DNA of 64,000 nucleotides from Rickettsiales bacterium (GCA_027485855.1 JAIXQD010000001.1:455575-519574), one strand, 5' to 3'. Counted from the stretch's first letter, positions 28,400 to 38,330 are shown. Notes: generated by a model not told the origin, from the sequence alone. Made by a program: numbers and translations.

Positions 28400-30487
28400 A
28401 TGACTAAAATTGCCCATAGCAAGCTTGAGGGCGGCAAAGCCTTTGAGCTTGTCTCTGATTTCCAGCCCGCAGGCGATCAGCCACAAGCCATAAGCGATTT
28501 ACTGCACGGCATTGCGGCCAACGAAAAAAACCAGGTGCTGTTGGGCGTCACTGGCTCTGGCAAAACTTTTACCATGGCGCAGGTCATTGCCAAGGTGCAG
28601 CGCCCCACGCTTATTTTAGCGCATAACAAAACTTTAGCCGCACAGCTGTTTGAAGAAATGCGCGGCTTTTTTCCCAATAATGCGGTCGAGTATTTTGTGT
28701 CCTATTATGATTATTATCAGCCTGAAGCCTATGTACCAAAAACCGATACCTACATTGAAAAAGAATCCGAGATAAACGAACAAATCGACCGCATGCGCCA
28801 TAGCGCCACGCGCTCACTGCTTGAGCGTGATGATGTAATTATTGTGGCCTCGGTCTCGTGCATTTATGGCATTGGCTCGGCCGAAACCTATGGCGAGATG
28901 ATTGTGCCGCTCAGCGTGGGGCAAATGCTGCCCTTGCCCGAGCTTACAGCGCGTCTCATCGAGCTGCAATATAAGCGCAACGATATCGCCATGGTGCGCG
29001 GCAACTTTAGAGTGCGTGGCGATATTTTAGAAATTTTTCCCGCCCACCTTGAAGACCGTGCTTGGCGCCTCTCTTTTTTTGGCGATGAGCTGGAAAGCAT
29101 CATTGAAGTGGACCCGCTGACGGGCGAGCAAATGGCTAACCTAGAGGCCGTGCGGCTTTATCCCAATAGCCACTATGTAACACCGAAGCCCACCATGAAA
29201 CAGGCGATCGAGCAAATTAAGGCCGAGCTTAAATGGCGCCTCGCCGAACTTTTGGCCAGCGGCAAACTGCTTGAAGAACAACGTCTGCGCGAGCGCACCA
29301 CTTTTGATCTTGAAATGCTTACTGCCACCGGTGTTTGTGCGGGCATTGAAAATTACTCACGTTTTTTAACGGGGCGCGCGCCCGGCGCCCCGCCGCCCAC
29401 TTTATTTGAATATCTGCCCGATAATGCGCTGCTGTTTGTTGATGAAAGCCATGTGATGGTGCCGCAATTACAAGCCATGTATAAGGGCGACCGTCACCGC
29501 AAAACCACCTTGGCCGAATATGGCTTTCGCCTGCCCTCTTGTGTTGATAATCGCCCGCTTAAATTTGAAGAGTGGGACGAGATGCGCCCGCAAACTATTT
29601 TTGTTTCTGCCACCCCTGGCCCATGGGAATTGGGCCTTACGCAAGGCGTGTTTGCCGAGCAAGTGGTGCGCCCCACGGGCCTGATTGACCCACCCGTGAT
29701 TATTCGGCCAACCGATACACAAGTGGACGACCTGATTGCCGAAGCCAAAGACATGGCGGCCAAGGGGCTGCGCGTGCTGGTGACTACGCTTACCAAAAAA
29801 ATGGCCGAGGCCCTCACTGAATATCTCACCGAGGCAGGCTTACGGGTGCGCTATATCCATGCCGATGTTGAAACTTTAGAGCGTATCGAAATTATCCGCG
29901 ATTTACGCTTAGGCGCGTATGATGTGCTGGTGGGTATCAATCTTTTGCGCGAGGGCCTCGATATCCCCGAATGTGGGCTTGTGGCCATTTTAGATGCCGA
30001 TAAAGAAGGCTATTTACGCTCGCGCACTTCGCTTATTCAAACCATTGGCCGGGCGGCACGCAATATTGAGGGCAAGGCCATTTTATATGCCGATCGCATC
30101 ACCGGCAGCATGCAATATGCAATTGACGAAACCAGCCGCCGTCGCAATAAGCAGCTTGAGTATAATGCACAACATGGCATAACGCCGGAGAGCATTAAAA
30201 AACGTATCAGCGATGTGTTAAGCAGCGTGTTTGAGCGCGGCGACCATGTTGATGTTGAGCTGGCCGGCACCCATGCTGTGGGTCAAGACCGCGCCAGCAG
30301 CATGGCCAACCTTGAAAAACAAATGTTAGAAGCCGCCAGCAACCTTGATTTTGAAAAAGCCGCCAATCTGCGCGATGAATTGCGCCGCCTGCAAGCGATT
30401 GATATGGAGCTGCCCAGCAAAAGCTGGCAGCCACGCTCGCGCTTTAGCCCAGACAAAACGAGGCTCAACAAATCAAGACGCCGTTAG
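28400..30487 (+). CDS. uvrB: Excinuclease ABC subunit B
   Basis: Damage-verifying helicase-like subunit of nucleotide excision repair. In the 695 residues, Walker A is in [16 protein letters not shown], the beta-hairpin region in [14 protein letters not shown], the helicase motif in [13 protein letters not shown], motif V in [15 protein letters not shown], and motif VI in [14 protein letters not shown]-terminal UvrB/UvrC interaction domain is present ([20 protein letters not shown]). uvrC lies 3.8 kb to the right. Confidence 0.98.
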   Translation: MTKIAHSKLEGGKAFELVSDFQPAGDQPQAISDLLHGIAANEKNQVLLGVTGSGKTFTMAQVIAKVQRPTLILAHNKTLAAQLFEEMRGFFPNNAVEYFVSYYDYYQPEAYVPKTDTYIEKESEINEQIDRMRHSATRSLLERDDVIIVASVSCIYGIGSAETYGEMIVPLSVGQMLPLPELTARLIELQYKRNDIAMVRGNFRVRGDILEIFPAHLEDRAWRLSFFGDELESIIEVDPLTGEQMANLEAVRLYPNSHYVTPKPTMKQAIEQIKAELKWRLAELLASGKLLEEQRLRERTTFDLEMLTATGVCAGIENYSRFLTGRAPGAPPPTLFEYLPDNALLFVDESHVMVPQLQAMYKGDRHRKTTLAEYGFRLPSCVDNRPLKFEEWDEMRPQTIFVSATPGPWELGLTQGVFAEQVVRPTGLIDPPVIIRPTDTQVDDLIAEAKDMAAKGLRVLVTTLTKKMAEALTEYLTEAGLRVRYIHADVETLERIEIIRDLRLGAYDVLVGINLLREGLDIPECGLVAILDADKEGYLRSRTSLIQTIGRAARNIEGKAILYADRITGSMQYAIDETSRRRNKQLEYNAQHGITPESIKKRISDVLSSVFERGDHVDVELAGTHAVGQDRASSMANLEKQMLEAASNLDFEKAANLRDELRRLQAIDMELPSKSWQPRSRFSPDKTRLNKSRRR

Positions 30488-30500
30488 CTTGGCTAAAGAT

Positions 30501-31112
30501 TTATGGCTGTGGTTTGTGTTGGGCTGTAGCAGTCTGTGGCGCGGGCCGTAAAGCTATCAAGCCCGCAATTTTAGCCATAATTAACTCGGCGCTTTCGCTG
30601 GCGCTTTTGCCAGTGGTATCAATACGAATATCGGCATCGCCCTGAAATTTGCTTAAAATCTCATTGGCGCGGAGAGTTTCAAGATGCACGGGGTCACGCG
30701 GCTTAAGATAGCGGCCACGCTCTTCGCTCATAAAGCGCTCGCGGTTTTCGTCCATTTGGCAATCGAGCGTGACAGTTAAAAAAGGCACGCCGCGCAGACG
30801 CGCTAAAAGCTGCATGTCATCGAGATATTCTTGTGTCATCGCATGCCCCTCGGCAATGCAATTGGTAAACATAATCACTTCGTCAGGCGGCGATAGCTTG
30901 GCAATTTTATCATTCATAAATTTGCGTAATTCGCGCACGGTTTCGCGGTAATTGTCGTTGCCATGACCAAAAGCCTGAATGGGCGCATCGATAAGTGAAT
31001 GATTATGCACCAAACGCGCCACCAGCCCCTGCTCTTGCAGTTGCTTTTGCACTTCGACGGCGATGGTTTTTTTGCCAACGCCATACCAGCCATTGAAATG
31101 AATTATTATCAT
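30501..31112 (-). CDS. P-loop kinase-like NTPase, substrate unknown
   Basis: 203 residues starting MIIIHFNGWYGVGKKTIAVE, with a Walker A of form GxxGxGKKT. Then follow NHSLIDAPIQAFG, a lid-like basic region ENRERFMSEERGRYLKPRDP, and a final helix with SESAELIMAKIAGLI. The layout resembles small nucleotide or shikimate-kinase-like P-loop kinases and zeta-toxin-like folds, but I cannot pick a substrate. It is convergent with uvrB and downstream of the rpsI terminator. Confidence 0.6.
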   Translation of the reverse strand: MIIIHFNGWYGVGKKTIAVEVQKQLQEQGLVARLVHNHSLIDAPIQAFGHGNDNYRETVRELRKFMNDKIAKLSPPDEVIMFTNCIAEGHAMTQEYLDDMQLLARLRGVPFLTVTLDCQMDENRERFMSEERGRYLKPRDPVHLETLRANEILSKFQGDADIRIDTTGKSASESAELIMAKIAGLIALRPAPQTATAQHKPQP

Positions 31113-31164
31113 ACCGAAAACCTAGCAAGCCGCCCGCATGAAAAGCAAGCCCAAAAAGCAAATA

Positions 31165-31200
31165 AAAAGGCCGCCTTCTTGCGAAAGCGACCTTTTGTAC
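31165..31200 (-). terminator. Probable terminator of rplM-rpsI
   Basis: Minus-strand imperfect stem AAAGGTCGC...GCGGCCTTTTT with one mismatch and a terminal U-run, about 40 bases after the rpsI stop. Confidence 0.55.
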
Positions 31201-31235
31201 GAAAGTAACGAGGAAGGGCCGCAAAGCCCCAAAAC

Positions 31236-31754
31236 TTAGCGTTTCGAGAACTGTGTGCTCCGACGCGCTTTACGCTTGCCGTATTTCTTACGTTCAACCA
31301 CACGGCTATCGCGGGTGAGCATGCCCTGCGCCTTCAAAGCCGGACGCAAACCGGGCTCGTAATCGCACAAAGCTTTTGAAATGCCATGACGCACAGCGCC
31401 AGCCTGACCCGACAAACCACCGCCAGCCACAGTGACCGTTACGTCAAACTGGTTGGTGCGGTTGCTGACCAAGAAAGGCTGCGCAATCATCATGCGTAAC
31501 ACGGGGCGAGCAAAATACACGGTCTGGTCGCGGCCATTGACGGTGATTTTGCCGCTACCGGGCTTAAGCATCACGCGGGCAACCGCGTTTTTGCGGCGGC
31601 CATTGGTGCGGGCGCGGCCTTGCGCATCAAGCTTTTGCTCGCGCTGAATGGCCACATGGGTGCCGCTGCCAACATTACCCAGTTTTTTGCTGGCGGGCGT
31701 ATCGCTGCTGCTTTTGCCCGCTTTGAGATCTTTCAGATTTGTAAGAGTAGCCAT
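31236..31754 (-). CDS. rpsI: 30S ribosomal protein S9
   Basis: 172 residues. The conserved core begins at [38 protein letters not shown] and the C-terminal [12 protein letters not shown] that contacts P-site tRNA are intact. An N-terminal extension of about 48 residues precedes the core, as is usual in alphaproteobacterial S9. It follows rplM by 3 bases, the universal rplM-rpsI pair. Confidence 0.97.
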   Translation of the reverse strand: MATLTNLKDLKAGKSSSDTPASKKLGNVGSGTHVAIQREQKLDAQGRARTNGRRKNAVARVMLKPGSGKITVNGRDQTVYFARPVLRMMIAQPFLVSNRTNQFDVTVTVAGGGLSGQAGAVRHGISKALCDYEPGLRPALKAQGMLTRDSRVVERKKYGKRKARRSTQFSKR

Positions 31755-31757
31755 GGT

Positions 31758-32426
31758 TTATGCCGCCCGTTTGTTTTTGGGGTTCATGCTGGCGAAATTG
31801 ACCAGCTTAGGATTTTGAGCCGCGTGCGGATGCTCGCTGCCCTTGTAAACGCGAAGATTGGTCATAAGTTTACGACCCAAAGCGCCACGGGTAATCATGC
31901 GCTCAACGGCCTTCTCAACCAAACGCTCAGGATATTTGCCGCCCAGGATAGAACCAAAGCTGCGCTCTTTAATGCCACCCGGATGACCCGTGTGATAATA
32001 AAAGATTTTATCCGTCAGTTTTTTGCCGGTCAGTTTCACCTTCTCAGCATTGATGACGATAACCTTATCGCCACCCTGTACGCTGGGGGTGAAAGTTGGC
32101 TTATGCTTGCCGCGCAAAACGCTGGCGATGTAAGCCGCCAAACGACCCAGCACCACGCCATCGGCATCAATCAGCAGCCATTGTTGCTGCTGTAAAGCCG
32201 CTTCAGCGGTTAAGTTAAATGAACGGGTTTTTGCCGTCACCATGCCACGACGCGTCACGCCAAGCTTGGCAGCTACAGCCTGAACTTTATCGCCCTTGGT
32301 ATCAGTGGCTTTTGGGGCTTTTGGCGCAGCGGCTTTTTTAGCCGCTGGCTTAGCCGCAGTTTTAGCTGCCGGTTTTGCTACTTTACTCGCGGCTTTCGCG
32401 GCGGGTTTTTTCGTCTCTTCAGACAT
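31758..32426 (-). CDS. rplM: 50S ribosomal protein L13 with long N-terminal extension
   Basis: 222 residues, about 65 more than usual. The normal L13 core starts near residue 68 (KTRSFNL... then [15 protein letters not shown]) and keeps [27 protein letters not shown] and [16 protein letters not shown]. The extension (residues ~1-66) is rich in Ala, Lys and Pro, with repeats such as [19 protein letters not shown], and then a [15 protein letters not shown] segment. The ATG at 32426 has an AAAGGAG site six bases upstream, whereas the internal ATG before the core has none, so the extension is translated. Confidence 0.95.
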   Translation of the reverse strand: MSEETKKPAAKAASKVAKPAAKTAAKPAAKKAAAPKAPKATDTKGDKVQAVAAKLGVTRRGMVTAKTRSFNLTAEAALQQQQWLLIDADGVVLGRLAAYIASVLRGKHKPTFTPSVQGGDKVIVINAEKVKLTGKKLTDKIFYYHTGHPGGIKERSFGSILGGKYPERLVEKAVERMITRGALGRKLMTNLRVYKGSEHPHAAQNPKLVNFASMNPKNKRAA

Positions 32427-32553
32427 GCATGCTCCTTTATTGCAAAATGCTGGCTGTTATAACCATAAGCATTCGCCCGAAGCAAGGAAAAACCCACAAA
32501 ATAAAGCATAAAAATTATACGGTATTATAATACCGTATAATTGCCTTTAGCCT

Positions 32554-32895
32554 TTAGCCCAACACGCTTTGCAGCCATTGGCCGTATTCGGCATTAACTG
32601 TAGCGGGCACAGTAATAATGGCCGGCACTTCATAGCTATGCTGACTTTGCAGCCATACTCTAAGGCTGTCGGCTTGGGCTGGCCTGCTTTTAAGCAGCAA
32701 CGGCACTTCTTGGGTTTGCTCGATTTTACCCTGCCACGCATAAATTGAGCTTATGGCAGCGCCAATATGACCACAGGCCGCAAGCTTTTCGGCAAGTGCG
32801 CCGCGCAATAATTTTTCAGCCTCGGCGGCGTCGCGGCAGGGCACGTAAAGCAAAACCATATCTGTGGCAGGTGCAGTGGGTGATATAAGGCGCAT
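32554..32895 (-). CDS. cutA: Divalent cation tolerance protein CutA
   Basis: 113 residues of the trimeric CutA1 fold, linked to metal tolerance though its biochemical role is unclear. MVLLYVPCRDAAEAEKLLR, LAACGHIGAAISSIYAWQGK and SYEVPAIITVPA match the family, including the conserved CxxxxxxxxxYxWxG pattern. The ATG at 32895 overlaps the miaA stop (TGATG) and follows an AAAGGG site; an in-frame TTG two codons upstream is less likely. Confidence 0.92.
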   Translation of the reverse strand: MRLISPTAPATDMVLLYVPCRDAAEAEKLLRGALAEKLAACGHIGAAISSIYAWQGKIEQTQEVPLLLKSRPAQADSLRVWLQSQHSYEVPAIITVPATVNAEYGQWLQSVLG

Positions 32896-33872
32896 CAACA
32901 AAACCCTTTAGGCAAATGTTGCAAAATATTTTCTAGTGGCATTGTGGCATCTGACACAATAAGTGAGGGCTGTTTGGCCGCCAGCTGATGCGTAAACCAA
33001 GTGACCTGCCTTTTGGCATAATGGCGTGTGGCTTGCTGAGCCACAGTGATGGCCGCCGATAAATCTACCTCACCTTGTAAATGCAAACGCAACTCACGCG
33101 CCCCCAAAGCCTGCCAAATGGGCGCATCATCGGGCAGCTCTTGCTGCATAAGGGCGCGCACTTCATCAAGGGCGCCGGCTTGCAACATCGCCATAAACCG
33201 CGCATCGCATTTTGCATAAAGCTTGGCGCGTGGCGGCAACAACACCAGCGAGAAATAATCATAGCCCGCGGGCCTTATGGTTTGCTGCTGCCAATAAGTG
33301 AGCGGCCTGCCGCTGGCAAGCAGCACTTCAAGGCCGCGCACAATACGTTGTGTATCGGTCGGTGGCAGGCGCTCGGCTAAAAGCGGGTCACCCTGCTGCA
33401 ACTCAAGATAAAGCTGGGCTAAGCCCGCTTGCGTCAAGCGGGCCTGCACATGCTGCCGTACTGCATCGGGCACGGGTGGTATATCGGCCAGCCCCTGCAG
33501 CAAAGTGCGCAAATAAAGCCCTGTACCCCCCACCAAAATTGGCATAAGCCCTTGCGCCCTTGCCTGCGCCATGGCCTTTAACGCCTCTTGCTGCCAGAAA
33601 CCGGCCGAGCTGCGTTGCGTGGCCGGCAAAACCCCGTATAGCTGGTGAGGAATATTTTCTTGCTCGGCTGCCGTGGGGCTGGCAGTGAGAATGGGTAAAT
33701 CGGCATAAAGCTGCAAAGCATCGGCATTGATAATGCAGCCACGATAACGCCGTGCCAGCTCAAGCGCCAAAGCCGATTTGCCGCTGGCTGTGGGGCCGGC
33801 CACAATCAATACGGGCGTATTTGCCGATACAGTTTCTGGCGCAATTACTTCTGGCATCGCAATTTGTCTCAT
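32895..33872 (-). CDS. miaA: tRNA dimethylallyltransferase
   Basis: Transfers the dimethylallyl group to A37 of tRNAs reading UNN codons. In the 325 residues, the P-loop VAGPTASGKSALALEL is followed by INADALQLYADL, which carries the catalytic Asp (the common form is NADSMQVY), VGGTGLYLRTLLQG, and TRHYAKRQVTWF. It is the first gene of a miaA-cutA pair. The spacer upstream holds an inverted repeat CTTAACAGATGTTAAG at 33893-33908. Confidence 0.96.
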   Translation of the reverse strand: MRQIAMPEVIAPETVSANTPVLIVAGPTASGKSALALELARRYRGCIINADALQLYADLPILTASPTAAEQENIPHQLYGVLPATQRSSAGFWQQEALKAMAQARAQGLMPILVGGTGLYLRTLLQGLADIPPVPDAVRQHVQARLTQAGLAQLYLELQQGDPLLAERLPPTDTQRIVRGLEVLLASGRPLTYWQQQTIRPAGYDYFSLVLLPPRAKLYAKCDARFMAMLQAGALDEVRALMQQELPDDAPIWQALGARELRLHLQGEVDLSAAITVAQQATRHYAKRQVTWFTHQLAAKQPSLIVSDATMPLENILQHLPKGFC

Positions 33873-34250
33873 TTGGTAAAGATGAATATAATCTTAACAG
33901 ATGTTAAGACGCATCAGGCCATCCCTCTATAGCAAAAATCGCGGCTTTTGACGCTTACTTGTCCACATTGTTATTCCCCCTAGGGGTATCGGCATAGTGC
34001 CAGCCTGTTTTGCGCTAGGTAAATACAGGTTATTTACACTCTATAAACCTATATATTTAATAAAAACAATGACTTACATTTATGGTTTAGATGTTTGCCT
34101 ATTTTATAGGCAAAGTGGCGCAACCCTATATTTTCTGTCAGGTACAGGGCGCAACAGCGGGGCAAATCCACAGACTTATCCACAGTTTCGGTGGATAACC
34201 CTATCATACGGCGCTAGGCGAGTGATGAGCTTTATTGTTACATACTCTTT
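33873..34250. other. Structured intergenic region with DnaA-box-like motifs (possible origin or DnaA-regulated region)
   Basis: 378 bases without a gene between divergent miaA and uvrC. Contents: a perfect E. coli-type DnaA box TTATCCACA at 34176-34184; an opposing one-mismatch copy at 34190-34198; further near matches TTGTCCACA (33959-33967) and TTATTTACA (34030-34038); an AT-rich run at about 34037-34075; a 9-bp perfect hairpin TTTGCCTAT/ATAGGCAAA at 34094-34114; palindrome CCCCTAGGGG at 33977-33986; and an inverted repeat at 33893-33908. Genes on each side read outward. No usual alphaproteobacterial origin neighbours (hemE, parAB, gidA) are in the window, so the origin call is only a possibility. 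Confidence 0.35.
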
Positions 34251-36146
34251 ATGAAATTTACCAACGACATGCCCGATAGCGGCACCAACTTTTCTGGGGC
34301 CAGCTTCTCTCAGGGCGCCGCGCTGATAAAAGAGCGGCTTAAGCTTGCGCCCGCAAAGCCGGGTGTTTATCGCATGCTCAATAGTCGCGGCGAGGTTTTA
34401 TATGTAGGCAAGGCGCGCTTGCTGCCGCGGCGTTTGCTCAATTACACGCAAATAAAGCGGCTGCCCTTGCGCTTGCAGCGCATGGTGGCCGAAACCACCG
34501 ACCTGCTGATTGTGACCACAAACAGCGAAGTTGAAGCGCTGCTGCTTGAAGCCAATCTCATTAAAAAACTGCTGCCGCGCTATAATATTTTACTGCGCGA
34601 TGATAAAAGCCTGCCGCTGATTGAGCTTACTCTGGCCCATGATTTTCCGCGTCTTGAAAAACATTATGGGCAGCGTCGTGCGGGCGCTCTTTATTATGGC
34701 CCATTTGCCTCACGCGGCGCGGTGAGTAGCACGGTGCAGGATTTACAGCGCGTGTTCATGCTGCGTAATTGCAGCGACAGTATCTTTAGCCAACGCACAC
34801 GGCCTTGCTTGCAATATCATATTAAACGCTGCACCGCCCCTTGCGTGCAAAAAGTAACGGCCGACGAATATGCCAAACAAGTGCAGCAGGCGCGGGCGTT
34901 TTTAGATGGGCGCCATAGCCATATTCAAACCGATCTGGCTGAAACCATGTATCAGCAAAGCCAAGCACAAGATTATGAAAGCGCCGCCCGCACCCGCGAC
35001 CGGCTTTCGGCCCTCACCGCCATTCAAGCGCGGCAAAGTGTCAATATCGCTGGCATTAATGACGCCGATGTTGTGGCCATTGCCCAGCAAGGCGGGCAAA
35101 GCTGCATTCAGATTTTCTTTTTTCGGGGTGGGCGCAATTTTGGTAATAAAGCGCTGTTCCCGTCGCATCAGGCCGAGGCCAGCACGGCTGATATTTTAGG
35201 CGCGTTTATCGCCCAATTTTACGCCGATAAAGACATCCCGCACGAGATTTTACTTAATACCCAACCGGCCGAAATTGAGCTATTGCGTCAAGCTCTCACC
35301 AGCAAACAAGGCCGACGTGTGGCGCTGTTAATTCCACAACGTGGCGCGCGCAAACAAGCGGTGGATATTGCCCAGCAAAATGCCGAACAAGCTTTAGCCA
35401 TGCGTCTTGCCGATCGCAGCAGCACCAAAAATGCGCTGATGGCTTTGGCCGAACGTTTTAATTTGCCAAAGCCCCCGCTGCGTATCGAAGTTTATGATAA
35501 CAGCCATATTCAAGGCCGGCATGCCGTGGGCGCCATGGTGGTGGCCACCAGCGAGGGTTGGCAAAAAGCCAGCTATCGTAAGTTTAATATGGACACCGCT
35601 GAGATTACCAATAAAACGGGCGGTGACGACTATGCCATGCTGCGCGAAATGCTGACACGCCGCCTGCGTGCACTGACCGACAACACTGACAGCCAAAGAC
35701 CCGACCTGTTATTAATCGATGGCGGACAAGGCCAGCTCAATATCGCGATCGAGGTTTTGGCCAGTTTAAATATAACTGACATCGCCCTTATTGCTATTGC
35801 CAAAGGCCCCGACCGCCATGCAGGCCGCGAGACTTTCTTCCTGCCAGGGCAAGCGCCCATCAGCCTGCCCCCGCAAGACCCACTGTTATATTATTTGCAA
35901 AGGCTGCGCGACGAGGCCCACCGTTTTGCCATAAGCTCGCACCGTTTGCGCCGCGAAAAGAAGCTGAAAACATCAATGCTCGATAGCCTGCCGGGTGTTG
36001 GCGCCGCACGCAAAAAAGCCCTATTGCAGCATTTTGGCTCGGCCCGCGCCGTGGCCGCTGCAGGTGTTGCCGATTTAGCAAAAGCACCGGGCATTAGCAC
36101 CGCTTTGGCGCAAAAAATCCATGACCTGCTCAATAGTTCGCGCTAA
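34251..36146 (+). CDS. uvrC: Excinuclease ABC subunit C
   Basis: Dual nuclease of nucleotide excision repair. In the 631 residues, the N-terminal GIY-YIG domain is seen in KPGVYRMLNSRGEVLYVGKA, the UvrB-binding UVR motif in ESAARTRDRLSAL, the RNase H-like nuclease domain in IEVYDNSHIQGRHAVGAMV and LLLIDGGQGQLNIA, and C-terminal helix-hairpin-helix motifs in SLPGVGAARKKALLQHFGS. pgsA follows closely on the same strand. Confidence 0.97.
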   Translation: MKFTNDMPDSGTNFSGASFSQGAALIKERLKLAPAKPGVYRMLNSRGEVLYVGKARLLPRRLLNYTQIKRLPLRLQRMVAETTDLLIVTTNSEVEALLLEANLIKKLLPRYNILLRDDKSLPLIELTLAHDFPRLEKHYGQRRAGALYYGPFASRGAVSSTVQDLQRVFMLRNCSDSIFSQRTRPCLQYHIKRCTAPCVQKVTADEYAKQVQQARAFLDGRHSHIQTDLAETMYQQSQAQDYESAARTRDRLSALTAIQARQSVNIAGINDADVVAIAQQGGQSCIQIFFFRGGRNFGNKALFPSHQAEASTADILGAFIAQFYADKDIPHEILLNTQPAEIELLRQALTSKQGRRVALLIPQRGARKQAVDIAQQNAEQALAMRLADRSSTKNALMALAERFNLPKPPLRIEVYDNSHIQGRHAVGAMVVATSEGWQKASYRKFNMDTAEITNKTGGDDYAMLREMLTRRLRALTDNTDSQRPDLLLIDGGQGQLNIAIEVLASLNITDIALIAIAKGPDRHAGRETFFLPGQAPISLPPQDPLLYYLQRLRDEAHRFAISSHRLRREKKLKTSMLDSLPGVGAARKKALLQHFGSARAVAAAGVADLAKAPGISTALAQKIHDLLNSSR

Positions 36147-36150
36147 GATA

Positions 36151-36705
36151 ATGGGCATGATGCAGCGCTTGCCCAATATACTGACTTTTTCGCGGATAGC
36201 CGCGATACCGCTTATTATTGTGCTGCTGCTTTTGCCACATGGCTGGGCCGCGTGGTCGGCCTTGGTGGTTTTTGCCTTGGCCGGCTTCACCGACTGGCTT
36301 GATGGTTATATCGCCCGCCGCTATGGCAGCGAAAGCGCCATTGGCAAATTGCTTGACCCCATCGCCGATAAATTATTGGTAGCCGCTGTGCTGTTGGTTT
36401 TAGTGCATACGCAGCATATTAGTGGCTGGGCGGTTTTACCGGCCGTGGTTATTTTGCTGCGTGAAGTGGCCGTGTCGGGCTTGCGTGAGTTTTTGGCGGG
36501 TATTGCCGTGTCGGTGCCGGTCAGCCAATTGGCTAAATGGAAAACCGCCATGCAAATGATTGCGCTGGGTTTTCTGATTGTGGGTGATTATGCAGGGTTT
36601 ATTCCGGCAGAGCTTATTGGCGATATTGGTTTGTGGGTGGCGGGCGCGCTGACATTGGTCACTGGTTGGGATTACTGGCAAGCTGGCGTCAAACATTTGC
36701 GCTGA
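36151..36705 (+). CDS. pgsA: CDP-diacylglycerol-glycerol-3-phosphate 3-phosphatidyltransferase
   Basis: Inner-membrane enzyme making phosphatidylglycerol phosphate. About 185 residues with several transmembrane helices. The CDP-alcohol phosphotransferase motif D-x2-D-G-x2-A-R-x8-G-x3-D-x3-D is complete in FTDWLDGYIARRYGSE followed by GKLLDPIADK. The start is MGMMQRL at 36151 or MMQRL at 36157; both follow the uvrC stop closely. The uvrC-pgsA pairing is common in proteobacteria. Confidence 0.95.
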   Translation: MGMMQRLPNILTFSRIAAIPLIIVLLLLPHGWAAWSALVVFALAGFTDWLDGYIARRYGSESAIGKLLDPIADKLLVAAVLLVLVHTQHISGWAVLPAVVILLREVAVSGLREFLAGIAVSVPVSQLAKWKTAMQMIALGFLIVGDYAGFIPAELIGDIGLWVAGALTLVTGWDYWQAGVKHLR

Positions 36706-36761
36706 TAGAGATAAGCGAAGTTACCAGCCCCTTCACTGTTTCAAGATTTTTGCTGTGTTGT

Positions 36762-38228
36762 TTAATTGAGGCAGCGGTTTTTCTGGGCTAAGCGTTTGCC
36801 CCGCGGCTTCTTTGGCGATGCGCTCTTTAGTATTTTCACTATTTCAGCATGACGATTTTGGGATTCTACGTGCAGAGCTAGGCTATTAGCATTACGTACA
36901 TTTGCACCGTGCTTTAGCAGTAGCCTTACCACATTGGTATGGCCATTTAGTGCCGCCCCGCGCAAGGCAACGCCATTATTGGCGTTTACATATGCACCAT
37001 GCTTTAGCAGCAGCTTCACTATATCGGCATGGCCATCCTGTGTCGCCCAGCGCAAGGCAACGCCATGATTGGCGTTTACATCTGCGCCATGCTTTAGCAG
37101 CAGCTTCACCATATCGGTGCGGCCAATCTCTACCGCAACACGCAGGGCAGCGTCAACTCTGGCGTGTACATCTGCGCCAACTTTAAGCAGGACTTCTGTG
37201 GTTTTCAGAAGCCCGCATGCCACAGTATTAATCAGATATTGATCTTTTGCTGATGCTGTTAAGTCGCACCTATTGGCTTTTTTTATGAGCGCGGTCTCGT
37301 TAATGGAGGCATGGGGCGCAAGGTTACGACTGGCCATTATAAGCTCATACAATGTGCTAAAATCGGCTTTATCAATGACGGGTTGAAGTGCTGACACTGC
37401 CGCGTCAAGCTTGGAAAAAAATGCGGTCAATGTTGGTAGCTTATCGAACAGCACTTGCTGTTGTGCTGCGGTTTGCTCGGTATCCTCTGCATCAAACAGG
37501 TGAGTGATTTTGCCATTCTGCAGCACAAAGGCATGTTTGCCAATGCCGCTGGCCTCAAGATAAAGCAAGGCATTTTCTGGGAAATATCTACTAAAACGGT
37601 TATCCCTTTGTGCGGCCGTGCACCAGCGCGTGCCCGAGCCAAACTCTTGACTTGCCTCTTTGGTGAGAGGCATCACCAAACGCCATTGCGCGGTTTGGCC
37701 AACAATAACAGCCTGGCCATTATCAATAAAAGCCTGCTGGGTTGGGCTGAGCGGTTTAAACTCAGTCGCCACCTCACCGCGCAGGGCTTTCAGCTGTTGG
37801 TAAAGCTCAAATGGGTTGTCTATGGCGAAAAGGTCGGTGCTAATGCCGGCACGCTTTTTAATAATATTGGGCGTGTTGTGATAAAGCGCGAGGTCATCCA
37901 CATATTTAGATAAATCTTCGAGCAGCAAGGCCTGTGGTGGATTATCACCAGCCTGTACCAGCCAGTTTTGCCGATAGCGCGTTAAGAGCCAGTTCTGATA
38001 TTTGCTGGCTTGTTGTGCGGGTAGGTCTGGCACCGCCGCAGCAATTTGCTGCATGGCGGCGCGCACTGCTGCTGCTAAATCATCATCCCCCGCCGCATTG
38101 ACGTTTTGGCTATATAATTCGGCGATTTCTTCATATAGGCGGCCTTGCCCACCCGCAGTGCGCAGCGCCATAACGGCTTTCTCAAAGCCGCTTAAATGTG
38201 CACGTAAAAGATTATTCGATAATCGCAT
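36762..38228 (-). CDS. Ankyrin-repeat protein, paralog 1 of 5, function unknown
   Basis: 488 residues. A conserved N-terminal region (~1-340) shared by all five paralogs opens MRLSNNLLRAHLSGFEKA and contains PDLPAQQASKYQNWLLTRY, GTRWCTAAQ (W202-C203) and ALLYLEASGIGKHAFVL. It is followed by about four and a half 30-residue ankyrin units of the form VKLLLKHGADVNANxGxAL. The C-terminus is a basic tail (KKPRGKRLAQKNR) not seen in the others. No signal peptide is present. The start is 29 bases from an inverted repeat GTAATTAGCAATTAC (38257-38271). It is downstream of an unassigned gene at 38341-38973 on the same strand. Confidence 0.85.
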   Translation of the reverse strand: MRLSNNLLRAHLSGFEKAVMALRTAGGQGRLYEEIAELYSQNVNAAGDDDLAAAVRAAMQQIAAAVPDLPAQQASKYQNWLLTRYRQNWLVQAGDNPPQALLLEDLSKYVDDLALYHNTPNIIKKRAGISTDLFAIDNPFELYQQLKALRGEVATEFKPLSPTQQAFIDNGQAVIVGQTAQWRLVMPLTKEASQEFGSGTRWCTAAQRDNRFSRYFPENALLYLEASGIGKHAFVLQNGKITHLFDAEDTEQTAAQQQVLFDKLPTLTAFFSKLDAAVSALQPVIDKADFSTLYELIMASRNLAPHASINETALIKKANRCDLTASAKDQYLINTVACGLLKTTEVLLKVGADVHARVDAALRVAVEIGRTDMVKLLLKHGADVNANHGVALRWATQDGHADIVKLLLKHGAYVNANNGVALRGAALNGHTNVVRLLLKHGANVRNANSLALHVESQNRHAEIVKILKSASPKKPRGKRLAQKNRCLN

Positions 38229-38256
38229 CGGGCTAGTTTAGCCTCAAAGCCCGAAA

Positions 38257-38271
38257 GTAATTAGCAATTAC
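38257..38271. promoter_or_regulatory. Inverted repeat upstream of ankyrin paralog 1 (possible operator)
   Basis: GTAATTAGCAATTAC has perfect 6-base arms GTAATT/AATTAC. It lies 29 bases before the start of paralog 1; a similar element lies at the same distance from paralog 2. Confidence 0.4.
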
Positions 38272-38321
38272 GCCCTACCCGACATTATCACCCACCACTG
38301 ATTTATGGCGCAGGTGCATCA

Positions 38322-38330
38322 GGGGGGGGG
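38322..38330. repeat. Run of nine G
   Basis: Homopolymer G9 on the plus strand, in the spacer between ankyrin paralog 1 and the upstream gene, 11 bases from that gene's stop codon. Confidence 0.9.
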
